NCBI GenBank assembly: GCA_964035545.1 | Contig: OZ037765.1 | Location: forward strand, 25,104,504-25,168,503 | Length of the DNA stretch: 64,000 bases | Source of the DNA: Bugula neritina | Taxonomy: Eukaryota; Bryozoa; Gymnolaemata; Cheilostomatida; Bugulidae | Direction: 5' to 3' | Part shown: positions 1-22,900 of the stretch, piece after piece | Layout: every line of letters begins with the position of its first letter | Numbering within the stretch: position 1 is the first letter of the stretch | Translations under genes and position numbers: made by a program | Notes under the pieces: model-generated | The model's input: the letters and a program-made list of their open reading frames with translations, nothing else | The model's database searches: none | Told to the model about the DNA's origin: nothing

Positions 1-418
1 ATAACACTAGTGTTTGTAACTTCGATGCAAGTTATTGGCTATTTTATATTTTTATTCATTCTTTTGTTGCAATTAAATTTGATTATTTTTTATATTGTTG
101 ATTGGATTATGAAAAAAGCAAACTGTCTAAAAAACTGTTGATATGTCAATAGAGGTGTCACACATATTTCAGATAAAATATAAATAATTGGTGGTCTTTT
201 CTCTCATGGAGTATTGAGGTAACTGCAGCTCTCTTTAGAGTTCATAGTGTTACCAAAAAAAATATTGGCATCAAATTTCTTTTAACCTACAAATGTTTTA
301 AGCACATTAAGTTCAATGTTTTGTAGGTTTCCAAGTCATATCTGCTTAGAACTAACACACAATATCAGGGTTAATAGTATTTCAATTACAATAAATTATT
401 TATGTTTGTTTTTGATAG

Positions 419-2006
419 AAACCAAACCAAATCCTGCTCTACTGACCTATTATGACTATGTGAAAGATCGAGAGATTAAAGAACTAATACCGGAAATGAT
501 ACCCGAGTTTGTTGTACCTGATCTCACAGATTTTCAGGTAGAATTGATACTTTAAAATGAATTTATTAAGGATTTAATAATGAGCTGACTCGGAAGATAG
601 CGCTTTTCTAGCAAATTCTCTCCTGTGTTAACTCATTTTCTCAGTGACAAATTCAGAAATCTATTTTAGCCCATATTTCATATTTAGTTTCAGTTCCTGT
701 AATTGAGCACCATGATTTATGTAGAAATCATCCTAGACTCTAGTGGTGTGCTACTTTGATTTGTGTTCCTTGATGCATTATCTAGTTTACTTAAAATTGA
801 AAAAATGTTTTAGTTGTGAGTTGTACCGATTATTGGGAAAATAATCAAACAGTTGGTGGTAGTTAAAGATTTTTAGCAAACTTTACATTTTCTGTGTACA
901 GTAAATTGACAATGTACTGATAAAATGAAAAAAATTATCGAAGCCCAAGTTTATTGGAAAAGCTTTTATCTAGTACATTTTCGGACCATTTCTTCCATAA
1001 TGGAAACGCCAAATGGTTAGTCAAGTGGTCAATATCTCTGAACATCTTAACTCAGAACTTATCTATTATACTTGTAATTGTCTTGACAACTCATTAGTAG
1101 TTCACATTAGACAACTAATTAAAAAGTTGGAGTGTTTATTTAGAGGTGGTAATCCAGCCTTTTTAGTTTACAATATTGTATGGTATTAGACGTTGGCGAG
1201 TTTTAAAATTTGGCCTTCATAAAAACCTATACAGTTTTTTACAAAAAGTTATAATCACATCAAAAAAAATTAAGTGATCTAATATAAAAATTTAAAAATA
1301 GCTTTGTATTACATGGAAATGTTACAAAGAGTTGCTTTTTCTTAGCATTAGTACATATACTAATAATTATAATGGAGTAACCATTGGATTTTCTAGTTAA
1401 ACATTTTCAATGATTTAAAAAAATTCTGTTACTTTTTCATGTTAAAAAAATACAAGTCTGTAAATAGGATAATTTTTCAAACCTTTTATTTTATCTTTTG
1501 TGATTAAGAACAGTGTTTCAGTAAATGCTATGTTAAAGTTCCAAGGTTATGTTTCAGTTAGTGAGCATAATTGTTAAAAATAGATAAAATAATGTTTGTA
1601 TCTAGCTGTGCAATATAAACTAAGCTCATTCATTAGACTTAAGATTACTAAATGCAAAATAGATCATTGTAACAACTTGAAAAACTTATTTGTTATATCG
1701 TTATAGTTGTCAAAACATTTTACTTGACATATTAACCTATTATTTACTGTAAACAGATATTTTTACTTTGCTAATCCATGCTTGATAAAGCTGAATAAGT
1801 ATATTTTTATGACATATCATCCCAAAGTTTCCCAGATACACCTTTAGTAATCATGGCATATGTTTTATTTTGTGTTGCAGTTAAAGCCATATGTATCATA
1901 TAGAGTGGATGAAAGTGTACATACCGAACCTAAGCACACAGCCGATGAGCTGTTTCAAAGAATTTATCAGGATGATTTACTGAAAGCTCAAAAAAATGAG
2001 GGGTGA
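419..2006 (+). CDS. MRPL41: Mitochondrial large ribosomal subunit protein mL41, 3' part (2 exons)
   Basis: Coding exons 419-537 and 1881-2006 join in phase 0; TGA is at 2004-2006. mL41 is a structural protein of the mitochondrial 39S subunit and works in mitochondrial translation. The encoded stretch [17 protein letters not shown], followed by LKPYVSYRVDE across the junction, matches the family signature remembered from human MRPL41 ([23 protein letters not shown]). A TADELFQ segment follows, like human TAAQLF. The C-terminus is shorter than in vertebrates, ending in KAQKNEG. The N-terminal exon(s) with the transit peptide lie upstream of the window or were not recognised; the first visible exon begins with two bases of a split codon after a TTTGATAG acceptor. 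The 1.34-kb intron (538-1880) is AT-rich with nothing recognisable. A polyadenylation signal AATAAA lies at 2069-2074. Confidence 0.75.
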
Positions 2007-2068
2007 CACCACTATCTCCTTTCCTGGATATGTGTATAGACTCTAAATGTTATGAAATTTGTATTAAA

Positions 2069-2074
2069 AATAAA
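2069..2074 (+). terminator. Polyadenylation signal of MRPL41
   Basis: AATAAA lies 63 bases after the MRPL41 stop codon. A second AAAATAAA about 25 bases later sits in a short near-duplicate of the same sequence (GAATTTGTAT-AAAATAAA), so cleavage may be heterogeneous. Confidence 0.5.
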
Positions 2075-4290
2075 TTTACAGAATTTGTATCAAAAATAAA
2101 AATATTTATTACAGTTATTTAAATAATTTTATTGCAAGTTTTGTAAGATACATAAGCATATAATATTGAAATAGCATAAACAAAAAGTGAATAAGAAATG
2201 TTCAACCACACCCGAACACAGCAAAATTGCTACTAGAAATGATTTTGAAAACAGTAATGCAACTTGAAGCAATCACAAGATTTTAGTATTAGTTACTTTG
2301 AAAGAAGATTTATATAATATTTCAAAACTTTATTTTAATTTTTTTTAAAGTGAACATGCTAATTGTAATATCTGCAGTGTTTCAATTGGGGCTTCATTCA
2401 ATTACCTGACAAACCTTTCTCCTTTATTAACTGCAATGAATAATTCTTTTATATATACGAAAGTTCAATAATTTGATAAGCGCAAATTCAATAGAACAAA
2501 AACTGCATAATATTTTAAAGAGGCATGCAGATTCCAAAGTAAGAAGAGTGGTTATAGGTTATATTCTATTGAATCTAACTGAACTGTTTTCCTTAATTTG
2601 ATAAACAAAATTTGCTATTATATAATTATATAGGTATTCATTAAATTATTTCATGCTGCAAGCTAAGAGCAAATTGTTCATCAGATAGTTACTTTATTAG
2701 AAATATTCTTCGCTTTCTTTTTTTCTAAAGTTACCTGTTTTACTCCTCAACATAACATGGTGCCATTTTTGCGTAAGGTAATATTATAATGAATACTTTT
2801 TTTAGAGTGCAGTATGCTTCAGTGTGATCATGCTATGTTTTAATGTCTAGTGGAAGCAGCCATAGTCTGAACTCTAGTGGGTAGAGTTGACTGCATGGCC
2901 TAACACATTTGCTAGTAAAAGAAACTTATCAGTATATTAATCTAATATCAGAAGGGAAATCCAGAGGTTATTTGGACTTCCAAATCAGTTGGCAGCGTGG
3001 TTTGAGACACAGTTCATATCTAATCTAGCAGTCTTCACCACAGGATTTTCACTGTATAAAAAGAGCTGTTTGTATTGATTATTCTGGGTTATTAAAGTAA
3101 AACCTTTTTTGCTTTATTTTGTTACTATTATAGCTGTTAAAATGTCGTTGACGAGAAATTCTTAAAGGTCATCCAAAGGGTGTTAGCTGCTAGTAAATAT
3201 ATTTTTAACACTTATGCAGTAGGAGATGTGCATGCAACCTAGCCATGACCCTGTGTAATCAGTTTGTTATGGGTTGATAACCCCACATTTTATTATGAAT
3301 ACTTAAATCCACATCAAGGTTTCAAGATTTCAATGAAAAGCTTTTGCTTGTATATTTGCCAAACAAATATATAACAGCGACAATTTATTAGTATGACATT
3401 TTGTGATAGATAAATCTTCTTGAAAAAAAAGCTGCCACTGAGGTAACTTGGAAATTATACAAAATTTTGATGATAAACAAAGTGCATACATACTATTATG
3501 AATAACATCCTCAATTAATTTTATTGTTGTGTACAGACTCAAAATATTTATAAAATATTATTAAGTAGTTGACAGCATAATTAATAGTAGCTGTTGGAAA
3601 GAAAGTCACAGCATATATGGCTGACATAATATACACAAGTTGACATTCTCGGCACATAAGCTAAGGGCCTATAACCTAAATAATTGCTTATATGCTAACT
3701 TTACTTTCTTTGAAATAGTGCAGTTATTTTAAATTTATTGTGCATGAAACTCTCATTGTTTTACTTATGCTCTGAAACCTAGAACTTTGTGGGTAACAGC
3801 TTTTTGACCTTTCTTAAATCTATCATTTAAATATAACTATCAAAATTCAATGGTATATTATAATGTGCAAATTTAATTTAGGTTCAAACTAAAATTTTGG
3901 TTCAAAGATTTTGCTATTTTACAAATTACTGTAGCCCCTTTTTAAACATGAACTCTAGCTTTACGAGATTTTACTATATTACATAGAAATTCAGTTTTTA
4001 CGCAGCAAGTATGATTTCAGCAATGGTCAAAATTTGGAGATTTCCTCTCTCACCAACTATAAGAAAGTTTATTTTTGAACAAGTATAACTTAGCTTTCTA
4101 TTTATAACCCTGGGTAATTTGTACTACCTGAATTTACAACGCTTTAAATATATTATATTATATGCGCTTTCTACGGTTCTGACGCTAGTAGCCTACTCCG
4201 GGCTGCGGTGTTTAATGCACTGAAAAATTATACTTGGCTATTCTTAAAACTACACGTGGGTTGGCACTAAGCCAAAAGAAGCTGATACAA
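2075..4290. other. Intergenic region between MRPL41 and SIK
   Basis: About 2.2 kb of AT-rich sequence. I see no coding exon, RNA gene or recognisable transposon. The longest open frame (3330-3542, minus) has no family resemblance and biased AT-rich composition. The right end, from about 4290, holds the SIK promoter elements. Confidence 0.5.
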
Positions 4291-4298
4291 TTGTACAT

Positions 4299-4404
4299 TG
4301 ACGTCAATTTAAGTTTATCCAATAGCGTTCATCGGTTTTGCTATATATTTAACTCCTATTTTGTACACAGGAAAATGTGACGCAATGACGTCACCTTGAC
4401 GTCG
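4299..4404 (+). promoter_or_regulatory. SIK promoter cluster: three CRE-type sites with CCAAT and TATA boxes
   Basis: Perfect palindromic cAMP response elements TGACGTCA lie at 4299-4306 and 4386-4393. A near-perfect third, TGACGTCG, is at 4397-4404. Between them are CCAAT (4319-4323) and a TATA-like TATATATTTAA (4342-4352), which predicts transcription start near 4370-4380, about 200 bases before the SIK ATG. Established knowledge: vertebrate SIK1 is a CREB target with CREs in its promoter, and SIK kinases inhibit the CREB coactivator CRTC. Two perfect 8-mers within 95 bp in AT-rich DNA are unlikely by chance. Activity is inferred. Confidence 0.6.
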
Positions 4405-4582
4405 GTATGAAATAGGTCAAACATGAAGCATTCAAGATCGCAGTTGAATCAACACTGAGGCTTAAACTAGTGGTGTTATCGATGGAACCTACTGGGTTGA
4501 AACATCTAACAGTATGGTCATCAGGGAGCTTGCTAATCGCGTACTTCAAGATTGAAACTAAGAAGCGTTTTTGACAGACACA

Positions 4583-14655
<10,073 letters not shown>

Positions 14656-17077
14656 ATGTTTGTATACGTGTCTGCATTACAAAATGTGCAATAGTAGTAC
14701 TTGTGTAAGTCTTGATAAAAATACACATCGATGTTCATTAGGTGCAGCCATTCAATAGTGGTATTACCTAGTTTAAATAGTTTTAATCTCTGAACCCATT
14801 TGTTTTGCAATTGACCTAGGATGTTGAATGTGATGTAAATTATCAAATATGTGCAATGAATTTCAGCAGATGCAATGCAAGTCAAATGTAATTATAACTA
14901 CAATATATTCTGGTTGTACATTGTACATTTTATCGATCTCTTTTTTGTTATCCAGTATTTGTTGTTTTGTATCATCTGTTAACTTTGTAAAATAGTTTCT
15001 GGAGCAGGGAGGTTTTATAAAACGTGTAGCCATGCACCATTGGCATACTTAGAAATTTGTTTCCCCATAAATAGTGTTTTTGTACATATTTATTTTATGT
15101 AGAAGCATTTTGATACGGTGTCAATTCAACTAGCATTCTTTCACAAATATTGTTGCTTGTAGCGACTTTAATATAATGTGCACATTATTGTATATTTTTA
15201 CATGACAATATTTTATGAAATGTGTTGATAATTAATATATAAACATTTTAATTTGTTTTGAAACTATATAATTATGTTCTAATCTTTAGCTGTAAAGTCA
15301 ATTAGTTGAACATTAAATCAAATGGTAGTTGTGTAACTGCAGGTTAGCTGCTGTGAGTCTCAACTCTCTAATCTAAATCACTGAAAATTACATATGTGCA
15401 ACACAACTGGTTGATGCTGATTTCTTTAAAATAGAAGTATTTAAAATCTATTATGTGTACCAATAATAATGTGGTTAAAACATTATGAAGGTGTAACAAA
15501 TATAAAAATTTGAATTCACAAATGAACAAAGCAAACTTCCATGATTTGGTGATCACTTTGATGAAACTCTAAAATAATATGCATGCTATTTGTGAGTTAG
15601 CTTTGTGTGCATGAAGCATGGTGATAGCTGTGCAAACCATTTGCAAAACCAGTCTACCTGCAAAACCAGTCCACTAAATGATTAATTATTAATATACCAG
15701 TTATTTTGAAGCTGTATAATATTTGCAAGATAAAACTCTTTTAACCAGTTTCCTATTTCCAATCTAAATAATGTCCATTACTAGAAATTTGTGAAAAAGG
15801 TTCTTCTAAAATCTAAAGCATTCAAAATATCTTTAGTAGTTGTTTTCTCTTTATTATTCTGAATGAATTACCCCTTATCATAATGGTATTATTTGCTTCT
15901 AAATAAGTATGCATTATACCAGTCGAGTTGCACTGTATTGGTTTATAATTTATTAAAATATATTTCCGAACTGAACATATAAAGTTTACAAATCATAATA
16001 TTACTATCCTAGTGGTCAACTGGTATACACAAAGTGATGAAGTGCTAGATGCAGTTAGAAACTTACTCAAAGTTGTCTTTCTTAAAAGCTTTGGTACAAA
16101 ACGTTGTCTATGAATAGTTTTCTAATCAGCCCTTCTTCGATAGGATTATGAATAAAAAATCACCGATTTAACTATGAACAGTTGCAGGGAAAACGGATAT
16201 GTCACACTCCCACTGGCGCAAGAAATTGTGTTTACAACCTTTGTTGCAAAAGCCGGGATAATACAATCACAAATTTAACTTACTTTATTCTTTATATTAT
16301 TGTAATCATTGATTAGTTCTTTTTTAAATCGATTAGTTAGGGTAATTTTTCAAACTGATTTGTAGTCATAATAAGTAAAAACTAACCATTCAGCTTGTGA
16401 AACAAACATTAAATCATAATGATTATGATTATCGCTTCATAGTCAATATGAATATGAATTATTGAATATCATTATCATTATGAATATCACTGTTATGATT
16501 ATCATGCAATTGTATAATACCAATAATAATAATAATTGCAAGCAAAGCAGCAGCTTTTGCTTTTAGTTTTACTACATTATTTAATATATTTTTGCCACTA
16601 GTACTACCAATAGACATGCATGTTGATGTAGCAATACTAATAATAATAGTAATACTAATAGTAATATCACTTATAGTAATACTAATAGTAATATAAAATA
16701 TGAAATAAGCAGAAATGTCAACATGATGATCACTGCAAGGAGTTTCTGGGACTGTTAAAATAAGATGTTGCATTACTAATAGTAATTGACTATTAATTAA
16801 CCTACCATATGGTTACTTTGTAACAGTTTTCTATTGTATAAGCGTGTTCACTATCACTATGTGATTTTGCTATCATAATCTATTTGTCTCTGTTCATGTC
16901 CCAGTTTGAATATATTCTGAGTTGTGTTATTAACTTCTGACTTTCATCGATGCCGTTTAAGTATTTGTTTGCATTGAAGTTAGTAATCTATATGGAGTTG
17001 AAAGGCTCTTTGTTCGTGTATCTTACTTCTATTATTTTAATAAAATGCATTCATTTAATTTTTTGTTAGTCACTACA
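14656..17077. other. SIK 3' untranslated region and SIK-ACOX intergenic DNA
   Basis: The proximal part should be SIK 3'UTR; I could not fix the cleavage site (ATTAAA at 15312-15317 is one candidate). The rest is AT-rich with a simple-repeat array at about 16430-16760. No coding exon recognised. Just before the ACOX start codon, TTTTTTGTTAG at 17060-17070 could be the acceptor of a 5'UTR intron. Confidence 0.4.
16430..16760. repeat. Degenerate ATTATCATTATGA and ACTAATAGTAAT array
   Basis: The left half is GATTATCATTATGAATATCA-type repeats. The right half (about 16620-16700) is ACTAATAATAGTAATACTAAT-type repeats. It lies intergenically upstream of ACOX. Confidence 0.6.
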
Positions 17078-19835
17078 ATGAGAGTAAATCTTGATCTTGA
17101 GAATGAAAGACATAAAACTACACTAAATCCAGAATGTATAACGGAAAAAATATTTGGTAAAAAAGAAATGCAAATTAGACGGCTGGCTTGTAAGTACATT
17201 CTTATATCATTGACTACAAAAAAATAACATGTATGACTTGTTTGCTGTTTTGTGTGTGTTTAGAAAAAACCAGCTTTTAAAGTATTTGCATATGCTCATT
17301 TAGATCAGTCATGCCACAATAAGAAATTGTTTAGTATCACATGTATGTTTTTAATTTATTATTATATTTATGATTTATATTTTTTAGATAAACGAGCTGC
17401 AGAAGATAAGGATTTTCAAATTGCTGAAAATTTTGCTACAATGGATCGGGATAATGTGTATTCTGAAGCTGTGCGTATGTATACCACATACTCTCAACGC
17501 CTAAAGCAATATAATTACAAGGACCCAATAACCAATCCCTTTAGTGCTCAAAATTTCTTTAAACAGTAAGAAATATCTACTGAAATATTCTTATGGAATT
17601 TAACAAATTGCTACTTTTGTTTTGAAATTTTTTACTTTTAAAGATTAGCTTGTTTATGTCGAAAACAGTAAATAATTGTTTATATCAAACAATTAAAACT
17701 TACTTCTGTTTATCATTTATATCACCTGGCATCAGTAAACAATGCTGTAAAACGCAACTGGTGAATAATTATTATTTGACTTTATTTTATTTGCGATGAC
17801 TTATTTTGGCTGCTTATTAGCTTGTTGTTTATTGCAGGGCAGTATTTATTGGACCTGTTTTCCCATTTAATGTGCATCACATTTTGTTTCTCCCTACAAT
17901 TTTGAGTCAAGGAACTGATGACCAAATCGCTAAAATTTTGCCTCTAGCAGAAAATCTGGAAATTATTGGTACATATGCACAGACGGAGATGGGACACGGT
18001 AATGTAAACCTGATTATGATTACTGGTCTACTTTATGCAGTTGAGTTTTGCTTTAATTTACGATGATATGCTGAAATTCATATTTTTTTAAAACTTCTAT
18101 TCTCATTTATTTTAATTTGTTTCTCTTTATAAACTTGTAGGATTATAAAGTAGCCTCATTTTTGTGATAATATTATTTGTGATGCGTTCTACTCGATTTT
18201 CTCTTGGTTCTTTATAATTATAGTAGCCTACTGGTAATCAAAGAAGAACCTCCCCAAATACATTCATTTGACATTGAAGGTCTTCATTTTATGAAATGAT
18301 ATTATATTCTAATTTTATCCATTCTTTTGTTACTTAAAGGTACATATGTAAAAGGCCTTGAGACAACTGCCACTTTTGATAGGGATACTCAGCATTTCAT
18401 TATTCACAGTCCGACAATCACTTCAACAAAGTTTTGGCCTGCTGGATGTAAGTTTTCAACACACTGGAATCTACCAGCTGCATTTAATTCACTCTTTTTG
18501 TGGGTGGCTATGTTGGTTGTTTATTTTAATGTTGTTCATTATATTGTATACCTACAACTTTGTTCCATAAAATTTAATTTGTATGTAACATTACATTCGA
18601 CTTACCATAAGGCTGGGAATTTACAGAAAAGGGCCACTGCAAAGCATTTTTGCATCAATTGACTTTTCCTAGTTATTGAAAGGCACTATTATTAGCTTTG
18701 AAATGTCTTTCATGCTTCAAATTCTAGTAATATGTAGTCAGTGTTGATACTAATTCAATGAGTTGTCCATTTTTAGATAATTAGAGTTGAAGGTTTTTGG
18801 GTCAAGTAGTACAAAATTGTACAAAATATTAAAAAAAAAATTCATTTAGCCATATTTTTGTATGTTTTTGCATTCTAATGTAACTAGTTAATATACTACT
18901 CCTGCTTTACTTTAGTGGGCTGCACCTGTAACTATGCTGTTGTTATGGCACAGTTGATAATTGACCAAAAGCCTTATGGGATGCATCTTTTCTTGTGCCA
19001 GCTGAGAGATTTACATGATCACAAGCCACTTCCAGGTAATCTAGAGATACATTATCCTCTAGTTGCTGGTTTACTGATAGTTAAGGCTAAAAGTTTGATA
19101 AATGTAAACTTAATATTGTATCATGCTGATTAGTTTTGTTAACTTTGCTTTTAGGGATAGAATTGGGAGATATAAACTCCAAATTTGGTTTTGAGATTGT
19201 GGACAATGGTTATTTAAAGTTCAATCAGTATCGTATTCCTCGTACCAACATGCTAATGAGACACGCCCAAGTATCAAAAGATGGCACCTATACAAGTCAA
19301 ACTATTCCACAGATTGTGTACTTGTCAATGATGTCTACGAGAATGATGATCATACAAGGCGCTGCTGATGACCTGGCAATGGCTGCCACCATAGCTACGA
19401 GATACAGCGCTGTCAGGAGACAAACTGCCAACTCTCAAGGGTTGGTTTTAAAAATTCCTGTAATGTTTATTAGATATATCTTATATTAGAGTAGACTTTA
19501 AGAATCTTAGGAGAATTTTATTATAATTAAGAAGGCTCAAACACATTTTTTAAATATTTAGTTATAAATTATGACTGAATCTATAGAATTTCTCATATTT
19601 TGCTAAAAAACAAGAATAAAACACATGAAGATGTTTTTCCACCTTCTATAAAGTGTCACCAAAATTTTCTGTGGCATATAGTGCCATAAAAATCAAAATG
19701 ACAAGTTATTTCCTTGAGTGTTTCTAGAATTTTCTCATGATTTTGGGATGTATTTGGTTACATGAATATCGTTTATGTTTAGAGCTTGCCTAGAAAATTA
19801 TTTCTATCTATCTATCTACCTATCTACCTACCTAC

Positions 19836-19923
<88 letters not shown>

Positions 19924-22900
19924 GTTCAACATGTAGTGTTTCATCAAGTGTGTTCAAATTTTTGGATTTGGAATCCTACTCGGAAATCAACTTAAAAACA
20001 TTAGATAGTAATTAGAAATTGCTAAAAGTAATGCTATTAAGTGGCATTAAAATATCAGTAATGGAAATACTGTTTCAATTTGAAGACTTGACACTGTTGG
20101 GTAATTTGACACTGTTGGGTAATTCCTAATACTCAGTTACTCTCAAGTCTTGCCCAAGCTACCATGTTATGTGTATGATTGTAGTGTTGAGCCACAGGTG
20201 TTGGACTATCAAACTCAGCAAATGAAGTTATTCCCCGCCATAAGCTTCAGCTATGCTCTCTGGTTTTGCGCTCGTTCCGTTAGAAGTTTTTGTAATCAGG
20301 TTATGATTGACGTACAAGATGGGAATGAATCTCGTCTCAAGGAGGTAAAAACTAACTTTTTAGAATCATGTGTAAAATAAAATGACAAAGTATGTCTCAA
20401 AAATAAACAGAGTTTTTATTTATAGATAACAAACTGTACATTTATATATCTACAAATAAAAAGATTTTAAACTTTAGACATAAAATACATATATCACAAA
20501 TACTGATTATAAGCTTTTCTTCAAACATCAGACACTGTGATAAACTTAATGTATCGCACATTTTTATTTATTTATTTATAAATTTGTATATGCAACTTCA
20601 TCTTGCCTAAATACTAAAACATACATACAGTGTGGTTGAATTCCTATTATATGTACTGAAACTATGATTACAGCATCTTAAAGTACATTTACTGCATATT
20701 TATTGCACCTCCAATTTTTTTTCATGTTCTAATTTAGCATTTACAATTTATGGTGACCTCAAAACACTTCATTATTGATAAAGCAACTCTGCATGGTGCA
20801 AGTTCAAAGTAATTACCGTTTCAGCGTGCACATGCCGAGACAGTATTTGTATTTAACATTTTATCCCATATTATGTTGACTCTTCAGCTGCATTGCCTAA
20901 CATGTGGCATGAAAGCTTTTGCCACTGAAATGGCAGCAAGTTACATAGAAATGTGTAGAAGGTCATGCGGAGGTCATGGATACAGTCATGCTAGTGGTAT
21001 CCCTAAACTGTACCTGCAATGTCTACCCCAGTCAACATATGAAGGAGATAACACAGTGCTTTATCTTCAATGTGGAAGGTAAACAAGTTGTTCATTCATG
21101 TAATTTTGTTATTTATGCTGACATTCTATATCTAATATGATTAGGCTGTATGTAGTTTCATGTGAATATTAGACTGGTTTCTATTACAGTAAAATACGAA
21201 ATATAATTGTTTAAACTATTGTTCATAATTAAAATATAATTGTATATTATATTATTTAAATTATTGAATTCTGTAAATCATTATTCAATGATTGACCTTA
21301 ATGAAGTACAAGTAATTATTGCAGGTTGGAGTACTGTAAACTGCAGCCATTTTATTTGTAAACATATGATAAGGCTAGCATTGTCACTCATCAGTCAACT
21401 GCTACTAAACAGAATCATTATCTAATCCTGAGCTTTCTCAACTTATTGTAGATCTCTGCTCAAGTTTTACATGTTGGCTCAAGGAGGCGCACCAGTCCCA
21501 TCAACAATGCAGTTGCTCGCTGAGACTGGAACAATACCTGCTAATCTTAAAGCTGCCACTGAATTCAACTTGACTCTCTATGGCCTAATCCTTAAACTAA
21601 ACACTCTCAGGTAAATAATAGTGAAAGAACTTTTCTCCACAAAATATTATTTTAGTGTCATTTTGACTGAATTCACTTTTGGTAATATAAAACTTAGATT
21701 TTCATAGCACCATACCTCAATCAAGTTATGCCAGTTTGTGATGTATTTTAGTTTAATTGCGGATACTGTAGCTCGGCTACAAGAATCTAGTGCCTCAAAG
21801 AACACAGACACTGCATTCAACACTCACTCACTAGAAGTTGTAGATATTGCTAAGGTAGTATAGCTCTCCATATATCTGTAATATCTGCATTAACTGAATC
21901 TGAACATTTCAAACAGTATTGAAGTCGTTGTTAAAGGATTTCAAGAGTGATTAACTGAGTGTATTGTTTGACTGTAGGCATACTGTCTATACACTACTGT
22001 AGTGTGGTTCATCGAGACTCTAGGAGAGACAGAGTGGGATTATAAAGCTAAAACTGTGATGGTTCAGGTCTGTGAACTCTACGCAGTTCACAATATACTA
22101 CTTAATTCAGGGTCTCTTCTGCAGGCAAGTGTACCAGATCAAAAGTTGTGATTAAGTGAAAATCTATGTTGCTCCAATGCAGTGGGGTTAATGTTTTTTA
22201 CAACATCAATACCTAGTTTTACTAAGAATATTGCATTATAAGACCTAATTTTTCCCTGAAAAGACTTATTAAATAATAAGTTAGTATTTTAAATCTAATG
22301 CTGCAGAACAAAGTGGTGACTCGCCAACAAATGACTTGCATAGCTTCTCGGCGTGTAGAGCTGTTGGCAGAGCTGAGACCGAATGCTGTGACTCTGGTTG
22401 ATGCATTTGATTATCCAGACCGTCTGCTGAATAGTTGTCTGGGAAGATATGATGGGAATGTGTATGAAGCTCTGTATGAGTATGCAAAGGACTCTTCACT
22501 CAATCAACATCAGGTATAGTAAATATCTTATAGTATAATTATGTAGAGGTTTTATATTCAGTAATAGTAACTAGATGAAGTAGTATGAACTCTCTACACT
22601 CAATCACCATCAGGTATAGTTAATATCATGCAGGAAAAGTGTTCCATTATCCGCCAACATGAAACATACTGACCAAAACATTTTGTCACAAAGTAATTTA
22701 AGTCCATCAATTTGATTAACAAATAGTAAGTAAAGTGTGCTTCATTTGAACCAATATTCTATGCTCCAGATTTTTTTCTGTAACTCATAGTAACTATTAT
22801 GTAATTCAGCTCATATAATGCAGAGGAAAGTTGTGAAACAAAAATATGAAACTTTTTGAAATATCACAAAAAGCTTGTTTTAGAATGATTTTTAATTACT

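Noticed and set aside
17045-17080. Earlier in-frame ATG (17045) as the ACOX start
   Set aside because: The extra 11 residues are AT-biased and have no counterpart in the family; the ATG at 17078 aligns with known N-termini, and a possible acceptor lies between them.
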